From Desulfobacterales bacterium (GTDB taxonomy: Bacteria > Desulfobacterota > Desulfobacteria > Desulfobacterales > SpSt-501): DNA of 64,000 nt. The notes under the pieces were generated by a model. It ran no database searches. It saw only the letters and a list, made by a program, of their open reading frames with translations, and was not told the DNA's origin. The position numbers and the translations under genes are program-made. The DNA is taken from assembly GCA_030834695.1 (NCBI GenBank), contig JAUQXK010000088.1, positions 1-64,000 of the forward strand, given 5' to 3'. Of the stretch, positions 40,626 to 49,608 are shown one piece after another (positions within the stretch are counted from its first letter, which is position 1; each line of letters begins with the position of its first letter).

Positions 40626-41420
40626 ATGCTGAATACGGCTCCCCTTTATGTCGGCGCGGATGTCGGGGCTTCGCGCACCAAGGTGGCGATCCTGGACGCG
40701 TCCAAAACCCTGGTCGGCTATGCCGTGCTGAAATCCGGCACCGATTTCACGGCCACGGCCCGTCAATGCCTGATGCAGTCCCTGCAGATGGCCGGAGCCC
40801 TCGAAAGCGCCGTCGCCAACGCCGTCTCGACGGGTTACGGCCGCCACAACGTCGACTTCGCCCGCGACTCCCGCACCGAAATCGGCTGCCACGGCGGCGG
40901 CTGCTACCACTACTTCCCGGTGGCCATCTCCATCATCGACATCGGCGGCCAGGACAACAAGGTCATCAAACTGGACGAAGCCGGCCGCCGCATCAGCTTC
41001 AAGATGAACCGCAAGTGCGCCGCCGGAACCGGCGCGTTTCTGGAGGAGATGTCCGCGCGGCTGGATATTCCCCTGGAAGGAATGAACGACCTGGCCGCGC
41101 AGTCGACGGACATGGTCAAGCTGGGCAGCTTCTGCACGGTTTTTTCGGCGACCGAAGTGCTCGAGAACATCCGCCACGGCAAAAAGATCGAAGACATCGT
41201 CAAGGGAGTGTTTTTCTCGGTCATCCGTCGGGTGCTGGAAATGGACTCCCTGTCTCAGAACGTGGTCATGACCGGCGGGGTGGTGGCGCACAATCCGCAC
41301 CTCGTTCAGATGATGGAAGAACTCATCGGGCGGCCGATCCGCGTCCCCGAAAAACCCCAGTTGACCGGCGCCATCGGGGCGGCGCTGTATGCGATGAACG
41401 CAGCCGACGAAAGAGACTAG
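40626..41420 (+). CDS. BcrD/HgdC-type ASKHA ATPase activator
   Basis: A 264-aa protein of the BadF/BadG/BcrA/BcrD ATPase family. The ATP-binding motif is GADVGASRTKVAILD (residues 9-23). Other motifs are VSTGYGRHN, IDIGGQDNKVIKLD, and the two cluster cysteines in NRKCAAGTGAFLEEMS and GSFCTVFSATEVLENIRHG. C-terminal VMTGGVVAHNP and GAIGAALYA complete the fold. A homodimer would share one [4Fe-4S] and drive ATP-dependent electron transfer to the next protein. Length fits HgdC/BcrD, not the longer BcrA. Only one such ATPase is present, whereas class I benzoyl-CoA reductases carry two. Confidence 0.92.
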   Translation: MLNTAPLYVGADVGASRTKVAILDASKTLVGYAVLKSGTDFTATARQCLMQSLQMAGALESAVANAVSTGYGRHNVDFARDSRTEIGCHGGGCYHYFPVAISIIDIGGQDNKVIKLDEAGRRISFKMNRKCAAGTGAFLEEMSARLDIPLEGMNDLAAQSTDMVKLGSFCTVFSATEVLENIRHGKKIEDIVKGVFFSVIRRVLEMDSLSQNVVMTGGVVAHNPHLVQMMEELIGRPIRVPEKPQLTGAIGAALYAMNAADERD

Positions 41421-41529
41421 AAAATACAACAGTTGCCCCGTGCGCCCGTTGGCCCGTGGAACCGTTCAAGAGGCGGTCTCTTCTATCCAATAACGGGCCA
41501 ACGGCTTAACGAACATAGGAGGAATTTAT
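41421..41529. other. Intergenic segment with GTTGGCCCGTGG inverted repeat
   Basis: CCGTTGGCCCGTGGAACCG and, ~40 bp later, AACGGGCCAACGG form imperfect arms between the activator and its partner gene. AGGAGGAA precedes ATG 41530. Confidence 0.45.
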
Positions 41530-42780
41530 ATGCCTGAAGAGAAAAAAGTCGTTCGCAAAAAGATAGCGGCCGCCGCAGACCTCAACAACTTCATGCGCGA
41601 TTACTACCTGGAGCTGGATGCCGCCGCTCAGAAGGGCGCGCCCAAGATCGCCTGGTGCACGAGCGTCGGCCCGGCGGAAATCCTGCGCGCCTTCGGCTTC
41701 CAGGTTTATTTTCCGGAGACGCATTCGGCCATGCTGGGGGCCACGCGCATGGCGACCGAGTTCATTCCGGAGGCGAACGCCATCGGCTATTCACCCGACA
41801 TCTGCTCGTATCTCACCGCCGACATCGGCGCGTTCTTGAAGGGCGTCACGCCGCTCGAGAAAGCCTTCAACATCAAGAGCGTTCCGAAACCGGATGTGCT
41901 GGTGTTCAACACCAACCAGTGCCGCGACGTCCAGGACTGGTTCAACTGGTACGGGGAAAAATTCGACGCCCCGGTGCTGGGCGTGCACACTTACCGCGGA
42001 GTGAGCGAGGTGACCGAGAAGCACATTTACTCGATCGCCAAGCAGCTGGAAGCCCTGGTCCCGCCCCTGGAGAAAATCACCGGCAGGAAATTCAAACTGG
42101 ACGACCTGAAGCGCGCGGTGGCCCTGTCGCGCGAGTGCTCGGAGCTATGGAAGAAAATTCTCGACACGGCTTCGGCCAAGCCCGCCCCGTTGACCTTTTT
42201 CGACGGCACGACGTTGATGGGCCCGGCCGTGGTGGGCCGCGGGACTCAAAAAGCCGTCGATGTCTACAAGATCCTTCTGGCCGAGTTGGAGGACCGCATC
42301 AAAAAAGGCGAAGGTGCGATCGAAAACGAAAAATTCCGGATCTACTGGGACGGCATGCCGGTGTGGGGCCGGCTGAGCACCCATTCCCAGCTCTTCGCGG
42401 CGCTCAACGCCAACGTGCTCGCATCCACCTACTGCAACAGCTGGATCTTCTCGGCTCTGGACCCGCAAGATCCCTTCAACAGCATGGCGCGCGCCTACAC
42501 GGAGCTTTTCATCGTGCGCGCGGACGAGGCCAAGGAGACCTACATCAAAAACATGCTGGCGTTTTTCAAGGTCGACGGCATCATCTACCACGACGCCAAG
42601 ACCTGCCCCAACAACTCCAACTGCCGCTACGGCATGCCCCAGCGCCTGGAGAAGCAGACCGGCATCCCGAGCCTGACCATCAACGGCGACCTGAACGACC
42701 TGCGGATGATCTCCGACGAACAGACCAAGACCAACGTCGAGGCCTTCATCGAGCAGCTCCAGGAGCGGCGGCACGCTTAG
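41530..42780 (+). CDS. BcrB/HgdB-type FeS subunit (2-hydroxyacyl-CoA dehydratase / benzoyl-CoA reductase family)
   Basis: A 416-aa protein of the HgdB/BcrB/BzdO family. It has AWCTSVGPAEILRAFGFQVY, the segment SPDICSYLTADIGAF, NTNQCRDVQDW, YCNSWIF near 300 and the C-terminal HDAKTCPNNSNCRYGMPQR with INGDLNDLRMISDEQ. Seven or more cysteines could hold a [4Fe-4S] or larger cluster. The C-terminal pattern is most like BcrB-type subunits of ATP-dependent class I benzoyl-CoA reductase, but the BcrC and BcrA partners are not in the window. Alternatives are a homodimeric double-cubane-cluster protein or an acyl-CoA dehydratase. Function is inferred only from family and neighbours (activator directly upstream, CoA ligases downstream). 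Confidence 0.82.
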   Translation: MPEEKKVVRKKIAAAADLNNFMRDYYLELDAAAQKGAPKIAWCTSVGPAEILRAFGFQVYFPETHSAMLGATRMATEFIPEANAIGYSPDICSYLTADIGAFLKGVTPLEKAFNIKSVPKPDVLVFNTNQCRDVQDWFNWYGEKFDAPVLGVHTYRGVSEVTEKHIYSIAKQLEALVPPLEKITGRKFKLDDLKRAVALSRECSELWKKILDTASAKPAPLTFFDGTTLMGPAVVGRGTQKAVDVYKILLAELEDRIKKGEGAIENEKFRIYWDGMPVWGRLSTHSQLFAALNANVLASTYCNSWIFSALDPQDPFNSMARAYTELFIVRADEAKETYIKNMLAFFKVDGIIYHDAKTCPNNSNCRYGMPQRLEKQTGIPSLTINGDLNDLRMISDEQTKTNVEAFIEQLQERRHA

Positions 42781-42937
42781 ATGGAGCGGGCTGGCCGCCG
42801 TACGCCGGTGCATGGAATTTGGCGGCGCCGCGCTGCGGCGAATACCCCGCTCCGCCTGACATCGGCTCAAGGTTCAGCGGGTGAAAGAAAAATAGAATCC
42901 CGGCTTTGCTGCGAAGCCGGCAAAGAAGGAGGATGAC
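42781..42937. other. Intergenic region with two hairpins
   Basis: GGAGCGGG...CCCGCTCC long-range arms and a small hairpin CCGGCTT-tgctgcg-AAGCCGG (42900-42920), then GGAGGA before ATG 42938. No gene seen. Confidence 0.45.
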
Positions 42938-45028
42938 ATGCTGGAGTCCCTATTTCGACCCAAGGCCGTGGCCGTCATCGGCGCTTCGTCCAAGGAGCTT
43001 TCCATCGGCAATCGGGTGATCAGGAACCTGATCGATTTCGGCTTCCGGGGCAGCATCTATCCGATCAACCCCAGCGCCGACGAAATCCGCGGCATCAAGG
43101 CCTACAAATCGATCCTGGACTGCCCGGACGACGTCGACGTGGTCCACATGGTCATCCCCGCCAAATTCGTGCCCCAGGCCGTGGAGGACTGCGGCAAGAA
43201 GGGGGTCAAGCACATCATCATCAACTCGGGCGGCTTCGGCGAGACCGGCGCCGAGGGTGCCGCCATCGAAAAGGACTTCCTGGAACGCGCGCGGCGCTAC
43301 GGTATCCGCATCCTGGGGCCGAACTGCCAGGGCGTCATCAACACCGACGCCGAGATCCGCGCTTACTGCAACTTCACCTTCACGAAACCGGACCCGGGCT
43401 TCATCTCCATCGTCGCCCTGAGCGGCGGCGTGGCCGAAGTCATCCACCAGGCCTTCGCCCAGATGGGGGTCGGCACCCGCATCTATGCCTCCAACGGCAA
43501 CGCCGTGGACGTGACCATCCCGGACATCATGAACTACCTGGGCGAGGACGAGGGCACCCGGGTCATCGTGACCTATGTCGAAGGCCTGCGCGATCCGGCC
43601 AATTTCATGAAAACCGCCACCGCGGTCGCCGCACGCAAGCCCATCCTGGCCATGAAGGCCGGCCGCACCAAGGAAGGCGCCAAGGCCGCGGCCTCGCACA
43701 CCGGCGGGCTTGCCAAGGAGGACATCGCCACCGATCTGATCTTTAAGAAGGCCGGCGTGCTCTCCTTCCGCGACGAGGGCCACCTGATCCAGGCCGCCGC
43801 CGCGTTCGCCACCCAGCCGATCCCCCAGGGCAACCGGATCGGCATCATCACCAACACCGGCGGCCCGGCGGTCATCGCCACGGATGTGCTGGTCGCCGCC
43901 GGCTGCACCCTGCCCCCGCTCTCGGAACCCACCCGCGCCCTGCTCAGGGGGAAGCTCTACCCCGAGGCGTCGATCGGCAACCCGGTGGATGTGCTCGCCA
44001 CCGGCACGGCCCAGCACTACCGGGCCTGCATGGACGCCATGATGGCGGACGACAGCTTCGACTGCGTCTTCGTCAACTTCGTGACCCCGTTCTTCGTGGA
44101 CAACGAGAGCATCGCCCGCGAGATCGTGGCCGTCAGCCAGCAGCGCCGCAAGCCGCTGGTCTGCAACCTCATGACCGACAAGCAACAATGGTCGGAAGTC
44201 GTCCGCATCCTGCGCGAGGGCGGCGTTCCGTGTTACCCGCTTCCCGGCGAAGCCGCCCGGGCCATGGCGGCCCTGGTCCACTACCACTTCATCCGCCGCC
44301 GCGAAACCGCCGCGGCCCGGACCTTCGCCGACGTCCAGCCGGACAAGGCCCGCAAGATCATGGCCAAGGCCCGTGCGGCCGGCCGCACGCAGCTGGCTGC
44401 TGCGGAAGTTTACGGCATCCTCGACGCTTACAAAATACCGGCAGCCAAGTGGCGCCTGGCGGCCGGCCCGGCCGAGGCCGCCGAGGCCGCCGCCAAGATC
44501 GGATTTCCGGTGGTGGTCAAGGCCGATGCCGAGTCCGTGCTGCACAAGAGCGACATGGGCGCGGTGGCGGTGAATCTCGGCAGCGCCAGCGCCGTAAAGC
44601 GCGCCGCCGCTCAGATGCAAAAGGCCCTCACCGCCCCGGACCTGCGCTTCTTGGTACAGAAATACCTTCCCGGCGGGCTGGAGATTATCATGGGCGCCAA
44701 GGCCGAAGAAGGCCTCGGCCATGCGGTCGTGTTCGGGCTGGGCGGCATCCACGTCGAAGTCCTGAAGGATGTGGTTTTCAATCTCACCCCGGTCAGCGCT
44801 CCGGAAGCACGCGAAATGCTCGGCGCCGTCAAGAGCGCCCCGCTGTTGAGCGGCGTGCGCGGGCAGGCCGGCGTCAACCGCGAAAAGCTTGCGGAGATCC
44901 TGCAGCGGCTGTCTCAATTGCTGACCGACCATCCTGACATTCAGGAAATGGATCTTAATCCGATCATGGCCTTCGCCGACAAAGCGTTCGTGGTGGATGC
45001 AAGAATCAGCATAAAAGAACCCGCCTGA
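42938..45028 (+). CDS. ADP-forming acyl-CoA synthetase (acetate-CoA ligase type)
   Basis: A 696-aa NDP-forming acyl-CoA synthetase with all subdomains in one chain. The CoA-binding domain shows VAVIGASSKELSIGNRVI and IINSGGFGETG. The succinyl-CoA ligase-like domain has the phospho-His in AASHTGGLAKEDI (~residue 257). The C-terminal ATP-grasp carries VVKADAESVLHKSDMGAVAV and the second-shell LVQKYLPGGLEIIMGAK. It converts acyl-CoA + ADP + Pi to acid + ATP + CoA, or the reverse. With IOR/PaaK it would save energy from arylacetyl-CoA or other CoA esters. Substrate specificity cannot be read. Confidence 0.94.
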   Translation: MLESLFRPKAVAVIGASSKELSIGNRVIRNLIDFGFRGSIYPINPSADEIRGIKAYKSILDCPDDVDVVHMVIPAKFVPQAVEDCGKKGVKHIIINSGGFGETGAEGAAIEKDFLERARRYGIRILGPNCQGVINTDAEIRAYCNFTFTKPDPGFISIVALSGGVAEVIHQAFAQMGVGTRIYASNGNAVDVTIPDIMNYLGEDEGTRVIVTYVEGLRDPANFMKTATAVAARKPILAMKAGRTKEGAKAAASHTGGLAKEDIATDLIFKKAGVLSFRDEGHLIQAAAAFATQPIPQGNRIGIITNTGGPAVIATDVLVAAGCTLPPLSEPTRALLRGKLYPEASIGNPVDVLATGTAQHYRACMDAMMADDSFDCVFVNFVTPFFVDNESIAREIVAVSQQRRKPLVCNLMTDKQQWSEVVRILREGGVPCYPLPGEAARAMAALVHYHFIRRRETAAARTFADVQPDKARKIMAKARAAGRTQLAAAEVYGILDAYKIPAAKWRLAAGPAEAAEAAAKIGFPVVVKADAESVLHKSDMGAVAVNLGSASAVKRAAAQMQKALTAPDLRFLVQKYLPGGLEIIMGAKAEEGLGHAVVFGLGGIHVEVLKDVVFNLTPVSAPEAREMLGAVKSAPLLSGVRGQAGVNREKLAEILQRLSQLLTDHPDIQEMDLNPIMAFADKAFVVDARISIKEPA

Positions 45029-45061
45029 AAACGGCTGATTCTTTTGGAGGGAGGCAAAACC

Positions 45062-46627
45062 ATGGCAAGCTGGCTCAACCTGGGTCAGATCTTGAAGGTC
45101 AATGCGAAGAAGTTCCCGCACACGGTCGCGCTGAAGGACCCCGAACGCGGCTTCACCTATCCGGAGGTCAACCGCCGGGTCAACCAGCTGGCCCATCGGT
45201 TGTCGGCCCTCGGCCTGAAAAAAGGCGACAAGGTCGCGGTGCTGCTGGAAAACAGCATCGAGATCGTCGAGGCCTTCCTCGCCACGGCCAAGACGGGCAT
45301 CGTCATCGTCCCGATCAACTTCCGGCTGATCAGCTCGGATGTGGAATACATCGCCGACAACGCCGACGCCAAGGCCTTCATCGTCCACGACGAGTTCGTG
45401 GGCACCCTGGAGCCGATCCGGCCGCGGCTGCAAAAAATCCCGGCGGCGAACTATATCGTGGTCGGCCGCCCCACACCCGGGTACCGCACCTACGAGGAGT
45501 TCATTGCCGGCGCTCCCGAAACGGAGCCGCCGGGCGAGGTGCTGCCGCAGGACACCTGGATCCTGATCTACACCTCCGGCACGACCGGCAAGCCCAAGGG
45601 TGTGGTGCGGACCCACGAGTCGCATATCGCTTTTTACCTGATCAACGCCATCGACTTCGGCTTCAACGAGCACGACGTCTGCATGAACGTCATGCCGCTG
45701 TGCCATATCAATTCGACGTTTTTCACCTTCACCTTCACCTATATCGGCGCATCGGTGTACATTCATCCCGCCCGCTCCTTCCGGGCGGAGGAAATCCTTG
45801 AAATCGTCGCGCGCGAAAAAATCACCTTCATCTCCCTGATCCCGACCCACTACAACCTGATCCTGAGCGCCGGCCCGGAAGGACGCCGACATGATCGCAC
45901 CTCGATCCGCAAGCTCTTGTGCTCGTCCGCGCCGGTGCGCAAGAGCATGAAGCTCGCCATCATGGAGTTTTTCCCCGGCGTCCAACTCTACGAGGCCTAT
46001 GGTTCGACCGAGGCCGGCATCGTCACCGTGCTCAAGCCCGAGTACCAGATGAAGAAGCTCGGTTCGATCGGCTTCGAGTCTCTGGGCACCGAGTTCGTGA
46101 AAATCCTGGATGCCGATAGAAACGAGGTCCCGGCCGGCCAAGTGGGCGAACTTTATTCGCGCGGACCGATGTTGTTCAGGGAATACTACAAGTTGCCGGA
46201 GAAGACGGCGAGTTCCTTCCATCAGGGCTGGTTCTCCGCCGGCGACATGGCCACGCGGGACGAGGACGGGTTCTTCCACATCGTCGACCGCAAGGACAAC
46301 ATGATCATCACCGGCGGCGAGCACGTGTATCCCAGCGAAGTCGAGGAGGCCGTCGGCAGCCATGAATGCGTGTTCGACTGCGCGGTGGTGGGCCTGCCCG
46401 ATGAAAAGTGGGGCGAAAGGGTGGCCGCCGTGGTCATCACCCGGCCCGGCGTCGATCCCCGGAGCATCACCAAGCAGGACATCATGGAATGCTGCCGGGA
46501 AAAGCTGGCCGGCTACAAGCGCCCGAAGGAAGTCATCTTCATCTCGCAGGAGGAAATGCCCCGCACGCCGACCGGAAAAATCCTGCACCGCATCCTGAAG
46601 GACCGGCTTCGAGTTCAGAAGAAGTGA
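45062..46627 (+). CDS. AMP-forming acyl-CoA synthetase
   Basis: A 521-aa ANL-superfamily enzyme. Start ATG 45062 follows GGAGGGAGG; an in-frame ATG at 45044 is less suitable. Key motifs are IYTSGTTGKPKGVVRTH (P-loop), YEAYGSTEAG, SAGDMATRDEDGFFHIVDRKD and the catalytic lysine in TPTGKILHRILKDR. It resembles CaiC/long- to medium-chain acid ligases and is candidate for activating benzoate, cyclohexene carboxylate or fatty acids. It begins 33 bp after the ADP-forming synthetase; two ligases in a row may handle uptake and release of different acids. Confidence 0.93.
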   Translation: MASWLNLGQILKVNAKKFPHTVALKDPERGFTYPEVNRRVNQLAHRLSALGLKKGDKVAVLLENSIEIVEAFLATAKTGIVIVPINFRLISSDVEYIADNADAKAFIVHDEFVGTLEPIRPRLQKIPAANYIVVGRPTPGYRTYEEFIAGAPETEPPGEVLPQDTWILIYTSGTTGKPKGVVRTHESHIAFYLINAIDFGFNEHDVCMNVMPLCHINSTFFTFTFTYIGASVYIHPARSFRAEEILEIVAREKITFISLIPTHYNLILSAGPEGRRHDRTSIRKLLCSSAPVRKSMKLAIMEFFPGVQLYEAYGSTEAGIVTVLKPEYQMKKLGSIGFESLGTEFVKILDADRNEVPAGQVGELYSRGPMLFREYYKLPEKTASSFHQGWFSAGDMATRDEDGFFHIVDRKDNMIITGGEHVYPSEVEEAVGSHECVFDCAVVGLPDEKWGERVAAVVITRPGVDPRSITKQDIMECCREKLAGYKRPKEVIFISQEEMPRTPTGKILHRILKDRLRVQKK

Positions 46628-46661
46628 AACGTTAATCCCAACCCGACTGGAGGTTCCATCC

Positions 46662-47855
46662 ATGCTCACGAAAGCGTTCATTCCCTACAAAGGCTATTTT
46701 AGCTCCCCGTTCGCCCGCTGGCAGGGCAGCATGGCGAATGAACACGCCATCATCCTAGCGGCCGAGACCGCCAAGCGCTGGCTGGCGGAGAAGCGCATCG
46801 AACCCAAGGGGTTTGACTACGTCTACCTGGGGCTCACGGTTCACCAGCACCAGGGCTTTTACGGCGGCCCCTGGGCGGCCGCGCTGATGGGAGCGGTCGG
46901 AGTTCCGGGTCTGTGGGTGAGCCAGGCCTGTTCGACGTCCACCGTCGCCATCTACTCCGCGGCGATGGGCGTGGAAACCGGGCTTTTCAGCGCGCCCTTC
47001 TGCCTGATGACCGACCGCTGTTCCAACGGCCCGCATGCGGTCTGGCCCAATCCCGCCGGCCCGGGCGGGCAGGTCATTTCCGAGAACTGGCTGATGGACA
47101 ACTTCAACAAGGATCCGTGGGCCGGCCAGGCCATGATCAAGACCGCCGAAAACGTGGCCAAGGAAGAGGGCATCACGCGCAAGGAATGCGACGAGGTCGC
47201 GCTGCAGCGCTATAAGCAATACCAGGATGCGCTCGCCAACGACCGCGAGTTCCAGAAACGCTATATGTATCCGGTGATGATCAAAGTCTCCAAGAAGCAG
47301 ACCCTCATGTTCGACGCGGACGAGGGCGTCATGAGCACCACGGCCGAAGGTCTGGCCGGGCTCAAGCCGGTATTGCCCGACGGTGTGCATACGTTCGGAG
47401 CCCAGACCCACCCGGCCGACGGCCACTGCGGGTTGATCGTCGCCAGCCGCGAGAAGGCCAAATCCCTGAGCGCGGATCCGTCTGTGGAAATCCAGATCCT
47501 CTCCTATGGCTACGCCCGGGTCAAACCCGCCTTCATGGCGGCAGCGGTCTACCCTGCCGCCCAGATGGCCCTCGACGGCGCCAACATCAAAGCCAAAGAC
47601 GCAAAAGCCATTAAGACCCACAACCCCTTTGCCGCCAATGACGTGTTCCTGGCCAAGAAGCTCGGCGTGGATGTGATGGCCGGGATGAACAACTTCGGTT
47701 CGTCGCTGATCTTCGGCCATCCCCAGGGGCCGACCGGGGGGCGGCTGATCATCGAAGGCATCGAGGAAGTGGTGATGAAGGGCGGCGGCTATCTCCTGTT
47801 TGCCGGTTGCGCCGCCGGGGACACCGCCGCTGCCATGGTGCTGAAGATCGGCTGA
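46662..47855 (+). CDS. Thiolase (acetyl-CoA acetyltransferase family)
   Basis: A 397-aa thiolase-fold protein. The nucleophilic Cys is in VSQACSTSTVAIYSA (near 89), followed by THNPFAANDVFLAKKLGVD, NNFGSSLIFGHPQGPTGGR and the C-terminal second cysteine in LLFAGCAAGDTAA. GHP and the C-terminal Cys are conserved, but NNFGSS instead of the usual NxxGG is a variant sequence. It probably performs the acetyl-CoA-releasing step of beta-oxidation for a different chain from the SCPx-type thiolase at 29.5 kb. It is 34 bp after the ligase and followed immediately by the E1-like gene. Confidence 0.88.
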   Translation: MLTKAFIPYKGYFSSPFARWQGSMANEHAIILAAETAKRWLAEKRIEPKGFDYVYLGLTVHQHQGFYGGPWAAALMGAVGVPGLWVSQACSTSTVAIYSAAMGVETGLFSAPFCLMTDRCSNGPHAVWPNPAGPGGQVISENWLMDNFNKDPWAGQAMIKTAENVAKEEGITRKECDEVALQRYKQYQDALANDREFQKRYMYPVMIKVSKKQTLMFDADEGVMSTTAEGLAGLKPVLPDGVHTFGAQTHPADGHCGLIVASREKAKSLSADPSVEIQILSYGYARVKPAFMAAAVYPAAQMALDGANIKAKDAKAIKTHNPFAANDVFLAKKLGVDVMAGMNNFGSSLIFGHPQGPTGGRLIIEGIEEVVMKGGGYLLFAGCAAGDTAAAMVLKIG

Positions 47856-47951
47856 CGCGTGAGCCTGAAATGGCTGCCGGGAGACGAGCCGGCAGCCATT
47901 TTCTTGCTGCGACAGTCCATGCCACACTCCGCCTTTTCTCGAGAACGACCC

Positions 47952-48806
47952 ATGACGATTACACGCAGCGACCTGGAGGTTCTGGCTCAAGACGCTGCCT
48001 TTCCGGACGAGACCCCCTACCGGAGTCTTTCCGTCCGGAAGATCCAGGAACTCGCGCGGAAAGCCGGGATGAGCGGCTGGGAGATTGAACGGGCCGCTCT
48101 GGGATACGGCCTCGTCCCGGAGCGCTATGCCCGCAACATGCGGACCTTTTCGCTGCCCGACCAGGCCGCCCTGCTCAAATCCCAAGCCGGCGTGGTCGGC
48201 CTGGGGGGGCTGGGCGGAACGGTGACCGAAATCCTCGCACGCATGGGCGTGGGCCGCCTGACGCTGATCGACGGTGACCGCTTCGAGGACAGCAACCTGA
48301 ATCGCCAGCTGCTGAGTTCGACCGCCAACCTGTCCCGACCCAAGGCCGACGCCGCGGCCCAGCGCGTCCGCCAGATCAATCCATCGACCGATGTGACCGT
48401 TCACGCCTGCTTTCTCACGGCGCAGAACGCCGCGGAACTGCTCGCGGGCTGCAATGTCGTTGTGGACTGTCTGGACAACCTGCGCACGCGCTTTGAGGTC
48501 GAGGACGCCTGCCGGCGCATCGGGTGTCCCATGGTTTCCGCAGCGGTGGCCGGCGCATCGGGCCACCTCACCGTTATTTTCCCGGAAGACCGCGGCCTGC
48601 GCCTGGTGTACGGCGAACCGGAGAGCCTGCCGCTGAAAGGCGCCGAGACCGCTCTCGGAACGGTTCCTTATTCCGTGGCGTTTCTGGCATCGCTCGAATG
48701 CGCCGAAGTGACCAAAGTTCTTCTGAGCCGAGGAAGCCTGCTGCGCGACAAGCTGCTCGTGGCCGACCTGACGGAAGGAATCATCGAAGTGATGAACCTC
48801 CGGTGA
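47952..48806 (+). CDS. ThiF/MoeB/HesA family E1-like adenylyltransferase
   Basis: A 284-aa protein from ATG 47952; a GTG at 47859 would add 31 residues. An N-terminal helical extension of ~60 residues precedes the adenylation domain. That domain has VVGLGGLGGTVTEILA, LIDGDRFEDSNLNRQLL (Asp and Arg for ATP), RPKADAAAQRV and VVDCLDNLRTRFEVEDAC. The pairs of CxxC zinc ligands found in MoeB and ThiF are not visible. Such proteins adenylate the C-terminal glycine of a MoaD/ThiS protein, but no such small protein is encoded nearby. Homologues beside tungsten aldehyde oxidoreductase genes suggest a role in tungsten/molybdenum cofactor supply, e.g. for a class II benzoyl-CoA reductase elsewhere. Confidence 0.85.
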   Translation: MTITRSDLEVLAQDAAFPDETPYRSLSVRKIQELARKAGMSGWEIERAALGYGLVPERYARNMRTFSLPDQAALLKSQAGVVGLGGLGGTVTEILARMGVGRLTLIDGDRFEDSNLNRQLLSSTANLSRPKADAAAQRVRQINPSTDVTVHACFLTAQNAAELLAGCNVVVDCLDNLRTRFEVEDACRRIGCPMVSAAVAGASGHLTVIFPEDRGLRLVYGEPESLPLKGAETALGTVPYSVAFLASLECAEVTKVLLSRGSLLRDKLLVADLTEGIIEVMNLR

Positions 48807-48864
48807 CCTCCGCCGATTGCTTCTTCTACGTGTCGAAGAATTACTACCAACGCCCGCCTTCGAC

Positions 48865-48893
48865 TTGACAGCCATCGCGCTTTGAGCGATACT
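48865..48893 (+). promoter_or_regulatory. Sigma-70 promoter upstream of lipoprotein gene
   Basis: TTGACA-N17-GATACT, a near-consensus match, 90 bp upstream of the lipoprotein start. Confidence 0.75.
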
Positions 48894-48982
48894 GCCAACA
48901 TCATTGACGTTTCGCGCCCCGGCCTTCATCCGGAAAAGCAATTCCCCGTCGGGGGCGTTCGTTTCGCGAGGAGATGGCAACC

Positions 48983-49597
48983 ATGCGGAAAATTCAGCTT
49001 CGAGCGGGTTTATGTCTGGGTCTGCTGGCGGTGCTGGGCGCGGCCGCCTGCGCCACTTCCAACGTTCTCGGGGTGAACTACCTGCTTCCGGCGCAGCCCG
49101 GAACCCCCATCGGCCGCAGCGTCGCCATCGCCTTCGAGGACGCCCGCAAGGACAGCGCGTTTCTCAGCCCGAGCGCCCGGGAAGAACTGGAGGGGTTCAC
49201 CAACGTCTATGCCCTTACGGTTTCCAAGCCCGGCCGCAGCGGCGAACTCAAGGGCGCCTATGCCCTCGGCCCGCTGTTCATGGAAATCCTGCGCTACCGC
49301 CTGGAAGATGCCGGAGTGAGGGTCGTGCCGGCCGGCGCCGCTGCCGACGCACAATTCAAGTTCGTGCTCAAAGACTTCAGAATGGATTTCGGCGACCGAA
49401 AGTGGAGCGCGACGGTCGCCTACGAGGGCCGCCTTCTGAAAAACGAAGCCCTCCTCAGTCAGCAGGCGGTCAACGGCAGCGCCGAAAGAATGATGTGGAT
49501 GAAAAAGGCCGACGCCGAAAAAGTGATCGGAGAACTGGTGAGCGACTCTGTCAATCAGATGGATCTGGCCTCCCTTTTCAAACAAGCCGGGTTCTAG
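48983..49597 (+). CDS. Periplasmic lipoprotein of unknown function
   Basis: A 204-aa protein from ATG 48983, preferred over ATG 48974 because GAGGAG is too close to the latter. Signal peptide RKIQLRAGLCLGLLAVLG ends with the lipobox LGAAAC. The mature part (VAIAFEDARKDS, EILRYRLEDAGVRVVPA, FKFVLKDFRMDFG) resembles YajG-type or curli-assembly-like small lipoproteins with a beta-alpha fold, but I do not assign a family. It has its own sigma-70 promoter and is followed 11 bp later by a PilZ gene. Confidence 0.85.
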   Translation: MRKIQLRAGLCLGLLAVLGAAACATSNVLGVNYLLPAQPGTPIGRSVAIAFEDARKDSAFLSPSAREELEGFTNVYALTVSKPGRSGELKGAYALGPLFMEILRYRLEDAGVRVVPAGAAADAQFKFVLKDFRMDFGDRKWSATVAYEGRLLKNEALLSQQAVNGSAERMMWMKKADAEKVIGELVSDSVNQMDLASLFKQAGF

Positions 49598-49608
49598 GAG
49601 GATCTTCC

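Noticed and set aside
40626-42780. Naming the pair bcrD and bcrB
   Set aside because: The two remaining subunits are absent and related families (HgdC/HgdB, double-cubane proteins) fit the two-gene layout as well.
42950-46681. 1243-codon minus-strand open frame across the two acyl-CoA synthetases
   Set aside because: It is a by-product of high GC and skewed third positions in two strongly supported genes on the other strand; it has no motif or start signal.
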